This document shows, piece by piece, positions 1 to 12,800 of a stretch of DNA of 64,000 bases. The stretch's first letter is position 1, and every line of letters begins with the position of its first letter. The notes under the pieces are model-generated. The model did no database searches and was not told where the DNA came from. It worked only from the letters and a program-made list of their open reading frames with translations. The stretch is from Mytilus trossulus (lineage: Eukaryota; Mollusca; Bivalvia; Mytilida; Mytilidae). Location: contig NC_086373.1 of assembly GCF_036588685.1 (NCBI RefSeq), forward strand, positions 2,728,001-2,792,000, read 5' to 3'. The position numbers and the translations under genes are program-made.

Positions 1-1194
1 CGTTATTTTTACATGAAAGACAGCAATGTATGCTAGATTTATTAAACTTAAATCTTCTATAGTTGTGTTTCTTAATTCTTTCATATATGTACTAATAAAT
101 ACTTGTAATAAATTAAATAATGAATAATAAATATTGTTATTCAACAAATGGTGTTTTAATAATTTTACATATTAATAGATTTGATGTTCTTTAAAAGATA
201 CTACTTCAGATTAGTAGTGCCAAAGGCGAAACATATAGTTCAATGGTTTGTTGTTGAGAACTCGGGCTGAGAAAGGTTTTTACTTTTAGTATTTAACTGC
301 ACACCTACTCATATTACTGTCATTATACTTTGAACAATAGATGAAGAGATTCCTGTTACCAATTTTGTTTTGAGTGAAAAATTTAAAACTGAAACAATAT
401 CAAGACACAAATTTTATACAGTTATACAAACGCAGTTCTAAAAAAATCACATCAAAGGCAACGTTTGCTAACTGTGAACTAACATACTGTGAACTTCTGT
501 ATACATGTATCCATGGAAAACGTAATTTCGTTTCGAAATCTGATGGAGCTGAAATGCGCCGGACTTTAACATGGTCCAAAAAGCACTTAATGGATATGTA
601 GAAACTGTTATTGTAAATAAAAAAATAAAGCAATTGTATGTAATATTTGTATGTATTGTAAATATAAAATAAATGTCTTTAACTTTTATTATTTAGTGCA
701 TAATACTAGTCCCATCGTGCATTGCTGTTTTCCATGTAACATGTAACAATAACGCAATGTAACCGTAGCCTCAATAATCACTGTTACATTCGTATTGAAT
801 CAGGCCCTTACCCAACCATGCATTCCGGCATTTAGTCTCCAATGTTACAATAATATTTTTATTATTGTTACATTTCCATGTAACCGTAGCCAGTGCCAAT
901 TTAAAAATACATAATTTGTCAAAGTGTGTATCTGGTACAGGATTATTAGTCGCGTATATACTCATTGTACTCGTATGTTTATCCTGTAGATAACATTTGA
1001 ATCCTGAAATAGGAAGAAAGGAATTTTTTAATTATCTTTCATCCCATATATGATACCATATGCTTAATTCTTTCACATCATTAAATATGTTTTTTTTTCT
1101 TCAACATTTATCGAAGTGTAACTGAAAGATACCAAGCTCTAACGGCTTGAATCAAAGCTTATTAAAATGACTATTTTTTGGTAGTATTCGTGTT
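1..1194. other. AT-rich non-coding DNA
   Basis: Short open frames here show no family resemblance. The only local structure is a pair of direct repeats (catgtaaccgtagcc type, near 760 and 870) with short inverted atgtaacaata / tattgttacat pieces around them. Confidence 0.5.
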
Positions 1195-1330
1195 GATTAG
1201 TCTTTAGTTTTCTATTTTATGTCTTGTGTATCATTATTTGTCTGTTTGTATTTTTTCTTTTTTAGTCATGGCGTTGGCAATTTATTTTCGAGTTTCACTG
1301 TCCCTTTGTTATCTTTCGCCCCTCTTTCAA
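1195..1330 (+). repeat. Interspersed repeat fragment (tagttttctat...catggcgttg family)
   Basis: Matches the sequences at 25925-26075 and in part 9825-9893. In reverse orientation it matches the segments at 1910-2040 and 19165-19290, where it is continuous with a retroelement tail. It is probably the outermost 3' part of that retroelement. Confidence 0.6.
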
Positions 1331-1909
1331 TTATGATGTGTAATATAAACTCCACGTGAAAGCCTTGAAATATAATTTGTTTTATACCTTGTAACGGCAT
1401 TTCAATTCTCAGAACTATTTGAAAGTATGTGTTAACAAAAAGAAATGATTTGATGATTGAAATTAGTTATTTTTTTTTATAGAATATCAAATATATGTAT
1501 TCGAAAAATAACAATGACATGTTAGCAAACAAAATTCAAATAAAAACAGGGACGCAATATGATAACACAATTTTATGTTTTTGAATTTACGATAAACTAT
1601 CAAAAGTAAATTTTTTTGATAAGTTATCAATATATCAATTTTCTTTATCAATGTACACAATTTAATCGATGTAAACAAGAATTTATATAACTAAAGTTTA
1701 AATATAGAATATTACGAATCATATAATATTTTTTCGTAACTGTTGCACTTGTCACTTAAATACGTTGATATATTTATAACAAACAATTGTTTAAAAAAGA
1801 TAATTGAATTGTACATGAAAATGTTTGTTCATCCAAAGCATATTGAAAAATGGAAAAGATGAGTAAAAGAATATATATTTATACAAAATTTTAAAAGGAA
1901 ATCGGAAGA

Positions 1910-2350
1910 GAGCAGAAGGACATTCAAACTCATATGTCGAAAATAAACTGACAACATCTTAGCTAAAAAAGAAGAAAAGGAAAAGACCCACATACTATAG
2001 TAAACAAAACACAACATAGAAAACTAGAGACTAAGCAACACGATCTCAAACCAAAACTAAAGTTGATTTCAGGTACTCCGGAAGGGAAAGCAGATCCTGC
2101 TCCACATGTAGCACCCGTCATGTTGTTCAAGCTAGTATAAATCTGGCAATAAGCCTAAATCGGTGGTTATATTTGGGGTAAAGGGGATGGGATTATACAA
2201 CATTTGGAACATATCCGCTATTATATGTGAAACGATTATTCCATAACGGTAACATAACTCGGGATGACATCTGTAAATTTAACGATGGGAAGATTTCAAC
2301 TTTATCTTTTGGAACTCTTAGTTTGATAGCTTCCTTTGGTGTGAACCTTT
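1910..2350 (-). mobile_element. Decayed retroelement 3' end (family A), reverse-transcriptase C-terminal remnant
   Basis: On the - strand the stretch 2200-2320 still reads RYGI, SHIIADMF and similar words seen in the better copy at 19445-19711, but with frameshifts and stops. Nucleotide similarity to 19165-19711 runs through the tail. No function remains. Confidence 0.65.
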
Positions 2351-3379
2351 AAAACTAAAACATTGTTACGCTGAAAATTGTTTTCAGTTAACGATTGTTT
2401 GTGGTTCTTATCAATCTGACGAGTGACCATTTCCAACTCGTTTTCATCGTTTGATTTTTATGTTGTGTTGTAAAAAACTGTTATAGGTTTGAGGGAGTGT
2501 CAAACAACATGTCTAACCCCACAACATTCTGTATGTGCATATCCTAGTTAAGACATTAAACTGTCATTTTATTGGTTGTCGTTTTTTTAAGTCTGTATTT
2601 GCTTGTTTGTTTATAGTTATTTTTGGATTGTTTCCTTTTTTTCAAGTAAAAATCCTTAATAGGTGACTATACAGTGTGGATTTTTAGCTTCGGATGCATG
2701 AACTTATCACATGTTTTTTTCATTTTTTATTAGCATTGATTTTACTTTAACCCAGCTGTATATAAAAACAATGTTCCTTGGAAAAAGGAGGACAGAAAAA
2801 GCAACAAATATGAGAATGCCATATTCTTGCCAGGTGAGCGATTCACGCTCAGAGAACAAATGATAAAAAGATATTAAAGTTGCAAAATAAAGATGACAGT
2901 GGTTTACCGAGATTCAATTATCATTGATCTATTTTGAAGATACAAATCTTAGTTGCAAACCTAAACTGTGGAACCACGTGAACTTGATCGGTAACATCCG
3001 CAGGATAAGCGTTTGCACAAATGTATGCATTATCTACCATGCGAATTATCACGCAGTCAAAATTTATCACTGTTATTGATAAACCCATGGTATAAACTTT
3101 GACGAACTGTAACTTCTTTCAGGTAGAACTAGCAAGGTTTTGTATAATCAGATTAGAAGTTCGATCGTCTTATAATCACAAAAAGGTACAGTGACATACT
3201 ATTTATAAATATATTTGGATTAATGAAAAAATACTAGCAATTTTAGCATATTATACAGAGTAAAAGAAAAATGTCTACAAAGTTCACAGAGAAGAAAAAA
3301 TATTGGCATAAAAGGCATATGTTTGTTAATGGTGAACAGACTAAAAAGTCAAAAAGGCTACACAGAGGAATAAGTGATC

Positions 3380-3482
3380 CATATGATGGAGTTTCTTATT
3401 GACAACATATTTGTTGAAATTGCCGGCATTCATATTGGAACGAACTTGGCGCCTCTCCTTTTTTCCCTTATTTTCAAACGAG
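3380..3482 (+). pseudogene. Reverse-transcriptase fragment, about 100 bp
   Basis: Reads MEFLIDNIFV, then a deleted middle, then GTNLAPLL. This is the block around RT motif B that is complete in the copies at 29019 and 62430. An isolated, internally deleted relic. Confidence 0.55.
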
Positions 3483-4374
3483 TCAGAGTTAATTTAGACA
3501 CTTGTCATATATAACGATTAGCAATACATTAAGTATTGTCTCATATCCCCCATGTAAAAGTGCTAAAACTTTCTGAGAAAACGGTTCCATTTGTTGGAGG
3601 CATATATAAACCCAGGATAATTTAGCTATTTCTAAGATATTTTTGGAAATATAGCTACTAATGCATTTATACATCCGATCCTTTGATTTAAAAGAATTGT
3701 TTTGAGCATTTTGTTATGGGCAATGCAGAAAAGCGTTTCGGACGCACGACATTTATAAAGTATTATTTGGATTTTCAACACTTACTGACATTTTAAGTAT
3801 TTGCATTGACTTTTCATAACACTCAGTCCATTCACTTACAAATTATAGTATCAGGGAAGTAACAACTTCTCCACATTTCTGATAAACTATCAAAATGCAT
3901 TTTACGATAAGTAATCAGTAATGCTCTAATTTAAACACACATTTTTATCTATGTTTACCAGATACAATTGCATAACAATTAAAACATGCAATTTCTTTGA
4001 CTTGTTTGAGATTTTGATTTTGTTAGTTGGGGTTAAAAGTCCAAATATTACTTTATTACTGTCGTGCGTCCAAAACGGGTTTCTATATTATATTGAAAAC
4101 TATGTGTAATAAAACAACATACGTAATAGGCAGTCAACATTTATCCTAATCTTATCCTAATCTTACTCATATTCTGGATAAAACTTAGTACCACCGGTTA
4201 AATATGAGGTGGTTATTCAATGAATATATCATATTTAAAAAAACAGTTCATGTTTTTTTCGCGATATAGTCAAAAATTGTTTTAGAATATAATTCGAGGA
4301 CAAAATTTACTATGCTAGTAAAAAGTAAAATAAGATAAATATCGAAATCCTAGGAAACTTCTAAACGAAAATTC

Positions 4375-4720
4375 TCTTTGGAAATGGCAAAATCAGAAGC
4401 TCAAACACGTCAAACGAATGGATAACAACTGTCTTATTCCTAATTTGGTACAGGTATTTTCTTATGTAGAAATTGGTGAATTAAAACTTGTAATTTTAAA
4501 TACAAAGTTATTTCTACCTCAGGAAAATATTACCTTTGCTGTTATTGGCAATATATTTAGTAATGTTTGGTCCTCAACGCTCTTAAACATCGTACTTAAT
4601 TTGGCCTTTTTTTTTTTTTTTAGAATCAAGCTTCACTAATGAGATTTTTGTAGATGAAACGCGCGTCTGGTGTAAATACAAAATTTCAATCCATGTATCT
4701 ATGATGAGCTTTATATACCT
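4375..4720. repeat. Two adjoining interspersed repeat fragments
   Basis: 4375-4500 belongs to the family containing aacaactgt...attcctaatttggtacagg (copies at 5920, 7265, 23840, 24617, 25225). 4625-4720 belongs, in reverse, to the family with the acgcgcgtctg core (copies at 12705, 14045, 25660). A run of 14 T separates them. Confidence 0.6.
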
Positions 4721-5409
4721 ATAGGGAATTGATTTTCCTCTGAGTTCAGTATTTATGTGATTTTACTTTCTAACCTAAAACACTACCGTATATGAATGGG
4801 CAATTCTTCAAAATATCACTATTTATCAACCAAAACAGATAACATTTTTTTACTAATCTCTTGATATGCGCTTGTAAATAACGCGTTTCGTTTATGCATA
4901 ATATTTTCAAAAATTTCCTGGAAATCACTCTAATTTTAAAGATGACAATTACGCAATTCAAAAGTTGACCCGAGGGAATTCCTGTATCTATTTTTGAATT
5001 TAAAAATACAAAGCATACTATTTTAAACAGAATGAAATATGCATTGAAGCAGGTAAGAAGTATATATTTATTGATTGTGAAATTTAGTGAGTGTTAACCT
5101 ATTCTTTTTTGTCGTTTTGTTCTTTAAAATTAAAATGACGTGTTTGATAGATATGTAACGCATATTTGTTAAAGCAAATATAACAAGATCACAGATCATG
5201 AAGCAGATTTGATTATTTTCCCCTTTATTTTCGGAGGTTTAGAAGGAAGTTTATGCTACGTATTTCCCTCATAGATAAGTCGAACTATTTTAAACTTACA
5301 TGCAGTAACAAATACTTAAAATACTGTATATTGGGTTTTAATATCAACCCCTGTTATCATTACATGTTGTTTTTTCTTTTAATTTTGTCCTTGTAAAACT
5401 GATGTTGCA

Positions 5410-5570
5410 ATAAATAAATAAATAAATGAAAAACAAAATAAGTACGTATGAAAGATCAGTAAATGAATAATAAGATAAAAATAAAAATAAATACATAAAT
5501 GAAAAAAAAAAAAATAGATAGATGAATAAATAAAAAATAATTAGATAATTAGTACATAAATATTTGATAT
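5410..5570. repeat. AAAT/ATAA simple-sequence tract
   Basis: Repeated aaat and ataa units for about 150 bases, e.g. four consecutive aaat units from 5413. It decays at the edges. Confidence 0.8.
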
Positions 5571-5914
5571 CTATTTATTCTAAGTGGGTTAACGTTATAT
5601 CATTTATTATATATGAAGAACCGAGGCCTACAATATATTTTCCAAAAAACACCAATGTAATTAACAAGAAATACCATTCTTGGAAATATGCCAAAACAGG
5701 TACATACAGGTAGATATCAATACAAATATTTTATACACGGATATCTAAAATTAGAAAGTCAAACATAATCAATATATAACTGAAATAGTGTTTTCAGAAA
5801 ACTAAAAGTGAAACTGATAGTGAAACTGCCTAGGTTTAGATCCAGATTGATATAAAAACGGCTTCATTTTAGAATGTTAAGATATGTATAAGAATACACG
5901 AATGGGACAACTCT

Positions 5915-6150
5915 ATAAAAAGTAAAATCACAAAAATACTGAACTCAGAGGTAAATCAATTAGGAAAGTCCATAATCACATGGCAAAATCAAATAACAAA
6001 ACGCATCAAAAACGAATGGACAAGAACTGTCATATTCCTGACTTGGTACAGGCATTTTCAAATGTAGAAAATGGTGGATTAAACCTGGTTCTATAGCGCT
6101 AACCCTCTCACTTTAATAACAGTCTCATCAATTCCGTTATATTTACATGA
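5915..6150 (+). repeat. Interspersed repeat (attcctgacttggtacagg family), longest upstream copy
   Basis: Carries the consecutive blocks gaactcagagg, catggcaaaatcaa, attcctgacttggtacagg, gaaaatggtggatt. The same order is seen at 23840-24075 and 25225-25600. Lies about 400 bases before exon 1 of the HELZ2-like gene. Confidence 0.7.
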
Positions 6151-6515
6151 TGCGTTAAATAAACAATTAATAAAATAGACACTCTAACTTAAAGGCATAC
6201 GATACAGTTTTGAACCTGTATTTACAAGTTGATGAAAATTTGCATATATGCTATTTTTTACCTGATTAAATCCAAAATTAAATTATTTTCAAATATCAAA
6301 AATTAATTATCGTTCTAACAAAGTAAGTAGAATGTCCAAACAAGCGTTTGAGCAACACATGTCTTCATTTAATATACACCTGACAAAAATGTAAACAGTG
6401 CAAGCTAGGGAGAACAGTATTTTGTCGATGATCAAATCTAAAAAAAAAAAAAGTAAAAAAGTAAGATAAAAGAAATAAGTGAAATTATTGGTGTACTATT
6501 TTTTTTAAATTACAG

Positions 6516-6846
6516 TTGACACTTTTGTTTCTTGTTGAACATGGAGAATACCGATGACGACTTCCCCCTACCTGGGATTGAAGGTAACCCCGTTAATCCA
6601 GTTATTGAAGTCAAAGAGCACGATTCGTTCTCAGACATAGATCCTTATTACAGTGATGATTCAGTCACAACTGATGGAAAGAGTAATACATCGATAACAG
6701 ATGATACAAGAGGGTTATTCGGAATGCAAACACAGGAAGAATATGAAACCCCTAAAGAAGAATCGGAAAACCGTGAAGAAGAATCTGAAAACACTGAAGA
6801 AGAATCTGAAACCACGCTTATGGAGGTTTATCATGGCGGAAGTATG
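6516..6846 (+). CDS. HELZ2: HELZ2-like exon 1: start codon and acidic N-terminus
   Basis: A T-rich tract ending in ttacag precedes 6516, so this looks like an internal exon with a non-coding exon upstream that I cannot place. TGA at 6517-6519 is in frame with the ATG at 6541, which makes 6541 the first usable methionine. The residues are strongly acidic and carry three near-repeats of the type EESEN (about residues 75-95). The donor is taken as ATG|GTAAAT at 6847 because it gives phase 0, matching the next exon. A weaker GTTTAT donor at 6826 would also be in phase. The frame stays open to 7024, so an unspliced short form is possible. Confidence 0.6.
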
Positions 6847-9800
6847 GTAAATCTAAATTTGAACGATTTGAAACAAGTTAGAACTATATATGCGTATGAT
6901 ATAGATTTAATAATACATTGGACGACTTTTTGGAATTACTTTACGAAGCCAATTACACAAAAAAAGCAACAAAAAAATGTAATAGGATATCCAAAGTCCA
7001 AAGATAATATTGCATACGGAAGTTGAAGCTTCATTTTCTTTTAGTACAGTTTTATGATGCATTCATGTTTCAACTAAATTGCACTATAACCAAAGAGATA
7101 TTTTACTCATTATTTAATAGTTACAGTCTCTTTGTGTTCCAAACAAAAAAAGGCTAAATCAAAATATAAACCGATGTTCAATTTTAGAAAAATGATTTAA
7201 ATATACGAATAAAAGCCCCCAAAAAACAAAACCCAACCTGAGTAAACCGCTGAAACATCAAACGGAGTAAGACACAAGTAAAATAACAAAAATACTGATG
7301 ATCCCCAAGGAAAGTTTAAAACGGAAATTCCCTAATCAAATGGAAAAATCAAAGGAACAAACACATCATACGAATGGATAACAACTGTCATACCGGAGGC
7401 AAGTCAGATATTGCTTATTGCTCCTCCTGACGAACATTTTGGTATCTAAATTTCTATGACCGTTTAATCTTTTGAGAGATGGTTTCTGGATGTGTTTTGA
7501 TTTATTTCGTTTGGATTATGTCTTTTTGACGCCTTTATCCATATTCATTTCAATCATAAAAACTCATATTCAACAAGATACAAATCTTGAAAAAAAAAGA
7601 GAAAAAATAAAAACTACACAGAAAAAACGCATAATGACACCGAATGTATTAAAAATTTTGATGAATATTCTTATACCATTTTAATGTAAAATGATTTTAG
7701 ATAAGCTACCATCTTCTGTAAAATCCACAATTGACATGTCGTAATAAAATGACTTTGACGCCTTACTCTATTTCTTAAATCATTATATTTTCAAATTATA
7801 CTATATAATCGAAAGCAAATTAAGGGTTAGCTCAAAACGCTACTTGATAATACATTGTACAAAGACTGTATACAAACTTATTTGTTATTTCGTCTTTCTT
7901 TTCTTTAGTGCGCAGATAAGGAGTTGACATTGGAGCGTTATTACCAAGGTATGTATTCTGCCAGGTGAATGGAAATTAGGAAATAAAAAATAAAAGGTAA
8001 ACAATCACCGGATTAATAAGTTTTGTATTTTATTCAATGCAAACTATCACAACTTATATGACAGCCTTTTTTCGTGCTAGTAAATGTTGTTTAATAAGTG
8101 TACATTTCAGTCATATTGTAAACCTTTTTTTACAAATAAAGAAAATTTAAATATGAAATGTTTATTATTTGTATAGAATATTTCCGGAGGAAGACAATAG
8201 AACCTTACCCTTTACATCATTTAGAAGTCAGCATTCTCTGGATTCCTGCCATTGAAGAAATGTTGACCACTGGTGACTACAGAGTAAGATCTATTTTATA
8301 TTAAATGAAGATTAAAGCTGGTTTAAAAAATGAAAAAAAAGGGTTGTCTGTTAACCCATTTTTTGGTAGGTTAATTTGTTAAAACCAAAACGTAATGTTT
8401 AAGCCGAAAGTATTATTCGCTATGGACGAATTAAATTTATAACCTGTTGTTTTCATTTTTTCGGCACTTGGTAGATACTCCTGCTTGGGAACTATCAGTT
8501 TACGAAAGTATCATCAGGTTGGTAGTAAATAATTCGGTACGGACATGACAATTACAAACCTTTCTTAACTTGTCGGTTTCTGAATTAATAAATTATAAAG
8601 CAACTACGGTTTTAACTCCTTCAGTCAAAGTTGCTCTTAGAAGAGTTTGGTTTTTATTTAAGTTATAGAGCACTTCAACTGTGTCGGTTTCATATATCTT
8701 TGGTTTTTAAATATTCGGCTTGGAGCATTTCTGTCGAAGGCAATTCCACAAAGGTGCTTCGAACACATGAAATTTATAACGTGTTGTTTTCATTTTTTTT
8801 CTTGCATTAGCTTGTATTTTTTTTCAGCGGCTTATACGAATAATAAGAAGTATAAAATATTCAGCTGATGAATTAATGGAAGCAAATCCCAAAGTATATT
8901 GCACAAAGGCTTTCTATGTGTATATTGACTTAAATATTTCCTTGATCATCATGAAGGAGAATCTGAGTGACCCAGGTTGCATCGTCGAAGATTCAAGAAA
9001 TATCTCTTTGCAGATAACAATATGTTTTCTTTTCATGGTATGTATTTACAGTTTGTGTTATTAATTGACCAGCACTTAGTATTACATAAAATATAAATAC
9101 TGGCTCTATTTAATTGAAGAATAACCCAATAAGAAATACGTATATGTGTTACTTTCTTATTGTTGTTAACAATACAAATCAAATCAAACAAAAATAAAAA
9201 CTCACTAATGTTTTAGAATCTAAAACTAACACATCCACCGTTTTCTACTTAACAAAATGCCTGTACCAAAAAAGAATAGGACAGTTGTTGTCCATTCATG
9301 TTAGCTCTAGACTCTAAACTCCGGCCCTAGACTGTCTGGGTCATTTTGGTCTCTTGTGGACAGTTGTCGCATTGACAATCATACCACACTTTTTTTTTTT
9401 TTTTATATGTAATACAAATTTTAAGATAGACAGTGACATGCGGCGTTCATATTGACTATTCCTTAGTCAGGAATCTGATGTACAGTAGTTGTCGTTTTTT
9501 TTATGTAATATATACGTGTTTCTCGTTTCTCGTTTTGTTTATATAGATTTGACCGTTGGTTTTCCCGTTTGAATGGTTTTACACTAGTAATTTTGGGGCC
9601 CTTTATAGCTTGTTGTTCGGTGTGATCCAAGGCTCCGTGTTGAAGGCCGTACTTTAACCTATAATGGTTTAATTTTTAAATTGTTATTTAGATGGAGAGT
9701 TGTCTCATTAGCACTCACACCACATCTTCCTATATCTATTTTATATTATATGATTTGTTATACAATAGCACAACATAAGACTAAAATAAGTGCCAGGTTT

Positions 9801-12800
9801 TACGTCATTTAATTCTGGAACGTAAATGATGATAGTAAGGTTTGTTTTGGATCTATGAGTTATCCCTTTGGTATCTTTCGTCTCTCTTTTAAAACATATT
9901 GATGTAAATATGCATTGTGAATTGCAATTTTACCACTTGAACTACAAAATATTTTGTTATACGTTGCATTTCTTTTAATTTCAGGGGCAATATCGGGACG
10001 TTTGTCATATTTGCAAAAAAAGTAAGCAACCATATTTGGACATATGTTTTGTAATATTGTAGCATTTGTTTAGAAAACTTACAGTATTGCAACTTAAAAA
10101 TTATTATTACAAAAATTCATGCAATTGCTGTCATTCATGCCCCAATTACATGCAATTACGTTGCGCACGATGTTGGTACCAATTCCATAATCCGGAAAAT
10201 GTTATTTTAAACGGTCTGAAAAATGTATAAGCATATGAAAGCCATGCAAGTATATTTCGGGTTTGCGCATTCATAACGTGAAATTGAGAAAAACCGAAAG
10301 GAAAAATATTTATCATATTTTGAAAGTTGTTTTTACTTATTTTCAGGTTCATGATATTTTTTTTGCCGGAAACAGTGCGTATAGTTTCTATTGCAATGAC
10401 TTCTAAAAAGAAAAACCATCATGTCACGAAAAAAATAAATTTAGTTTTTAAAAACTATCCATCAAATAAGCATATTTATATCATAGAAAATAAAAAAAAG
10501 TCGGTAAACGTTTTTCGGTTTTTCTTTTCAAACAATAAAGCGTTTTATATTTTTTCTTTAGGCAACAAGGTTTTTAGATCGTTTTAAAAAGTTAAGCCGT
10601 TTTGTCACAACGTTCGCAAAACATAATTGATGTCATGCTGTGGATTTTAAATTCATCTCGTAATTAAACTGGACACAAAAAAATACATGTATACATTGCA
10701 TGCTTAACCCCGCCGCATTTTTTCGGGATAGGTATTTTTTTTTATAAAATATTTGTTTTTTATAAGGAACATTGACTCTCTGTAAGTTTTAAAGCGTCAA
10801 AAGATACATATACATTTTTTTAATGATACAATAAAATATAAATATATAAATCACGAATGTTTAACTTCCTTAATCTTTTGCGACAAAGAAAGCATCGAAA
10901 AAGGTAAAATATAGAAAGAGAACGGAAACGGATACGGAAACGGAAACGGGAAGAAATGCAGCAAAAGGAGTATGTAAAAACGTATAAAAATAAAAAAAAA
11001 ATAGGAGAAAAAATTCAAAATCTAATTTATATTAAAAAATAAATCTGTGTAAATTTGGAAATTAATGTATCGGATCCATTAGTGCGAACTGCTGCCGAAA
11101 GAAAAAATGTCAATTATGGCCTGGAAAGACTGACAATCCTGTTAATGAATATTCTTTTAAAAAGTATCTATTCGACCATTTTGAGCTTTATTTGTAAAAC
11201 TGTCCATTTTTATCTTCAGACAAACCGAAATCCATTATCAAATTCCCAACAGTAAATTGACCTCATTAATATGCTTGAATGTCTGAAACTTTCTTTTTTT
11301 GACATCGTTGAAATAGCATCATTCTACGGAACGTCGTGAAACGCTAAGAAGTAATTTTCTAAGATATACCTGATTTCTCGAATGCCAAATGCGCATTTCG
11401 ACAATAAATGTCTCTTCAGTGATGCGCAAGGCAAAAATATTTGAAAATATAAAACTTATTAAAGATATGAAGAGCTATGAACAAAAAAAAAAGACTGACT
11501 AAAAAGTATAGCCAAAGCTGGGCAAGAAATCAGACCTCTGTATGAGGAAGATGCAATCCCTAATTTTTAAATGATTTCAAATTTTTTATGTATTTTCATG
11601 ACAGTTCAAAAGTACTGACTTCTGGGCTGTTGATACCTTACGAGACTATCACTAAAACGGTAGATCTTCGTCCCAGTGGTAGTAAAAACATAAACGGTAC
11701 ATTTTTTATGGACCAAATATGCATATTGACGTGTCATCTAAAGATGTACATAGATGAGGGTTTGTGAAAAAAAAATGAATTTAAAATTGAAACTTTAAGT
11801 CATAAGAGCATTGGTATAGAATCAAAATAAGCAAAAAATATTGATTTGTCATGGACCCCCTTTTCGAGATATTTGAGATTTGAAATATGGCGGAAAAGGC
11901 TGACTCGGACTTTTACCTTATATTTTCATTGGATTTATTTGGGTCATACATTAAAAGAAATAAAATCAACAATCTGGTATAATTTTGGTAAATGATCTTT
12001 TATGAGCTACCAAATCTTGTATGAAAAAATAAATCGGTGTTCTGGTGAAAAATAATTTACCTTGTATTGTATGGAAAAAAACAAGGAGTCCGAATATAAC
12101 ACACAAATAGCAAAACCTCACCTAAGTACATCCTTCAAGAACACACACTAGTAATCAAATACTTTTACTTTTTACAGTTGATGCTCACTCTCCTTTAAAA
12201 CCAGGTAATTCAGCGTTCAAAAAGTTCTTTCTTGTATGGATTGAAGCCCTCATCAGGCTGAAAAATACAGATATTGCAAAAAAGAAGATTGATCATTACC
12301 TCGAATTGGCAACAACTAAGGTAATGAACATGAATACTAATTGGATAAGATATATAACAAAACTTATTTTTTGAACTTCTATTCCATCATTATATAAATA
12401 AATTGTTCTGCATTTCCGAAAGTTGGTATAGTTTTTGAAATTGAGTTGAAGAAAAAGTTTAACAGTGAATAAGAACTCAAATATTTCGAACCATATCAAC
12501 AATTGTGATTCTATTCTGTAAAGTTATTTTCAAGCAAACAAAACCTGACATGTGGCCTTGTGAAATGGAATACTTGAGAAGCGATGTTATATAATAGATT
12601 GCTAGTTTCTTAACTGTATTTGGCAATATCTTCCAAAAGTTGGTTCCTCAAAGCTATCAAATTCGTACTTCATTTTGAACCAGTTAGCCATCTTTTTTTC
12701 TTTTTAAAACAACACTGATGAGACAATTGTAGACGAAACGCGCGTCTGACGTGCAATTTTAGAATCTATAATGAGTGTATTGATCTTTTTCAAACAGGAA

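Noticed and set aside
7472-7684. 70-codon open frame that could be an extra HELZ2-like exon
   Set aside because: No acceptor/donor pair fits in phase between exons 1 and 2, and the exon 1 to exon 2 junction is already phase-consistent.
10327-10587. Lysine-rich 86-codon open frame in intron 5
   Set aside because: Direct joining of exon 5 (ends 10021) to exon 6 (12178) restores frame exactly; this stretch adds nothing recognisable.
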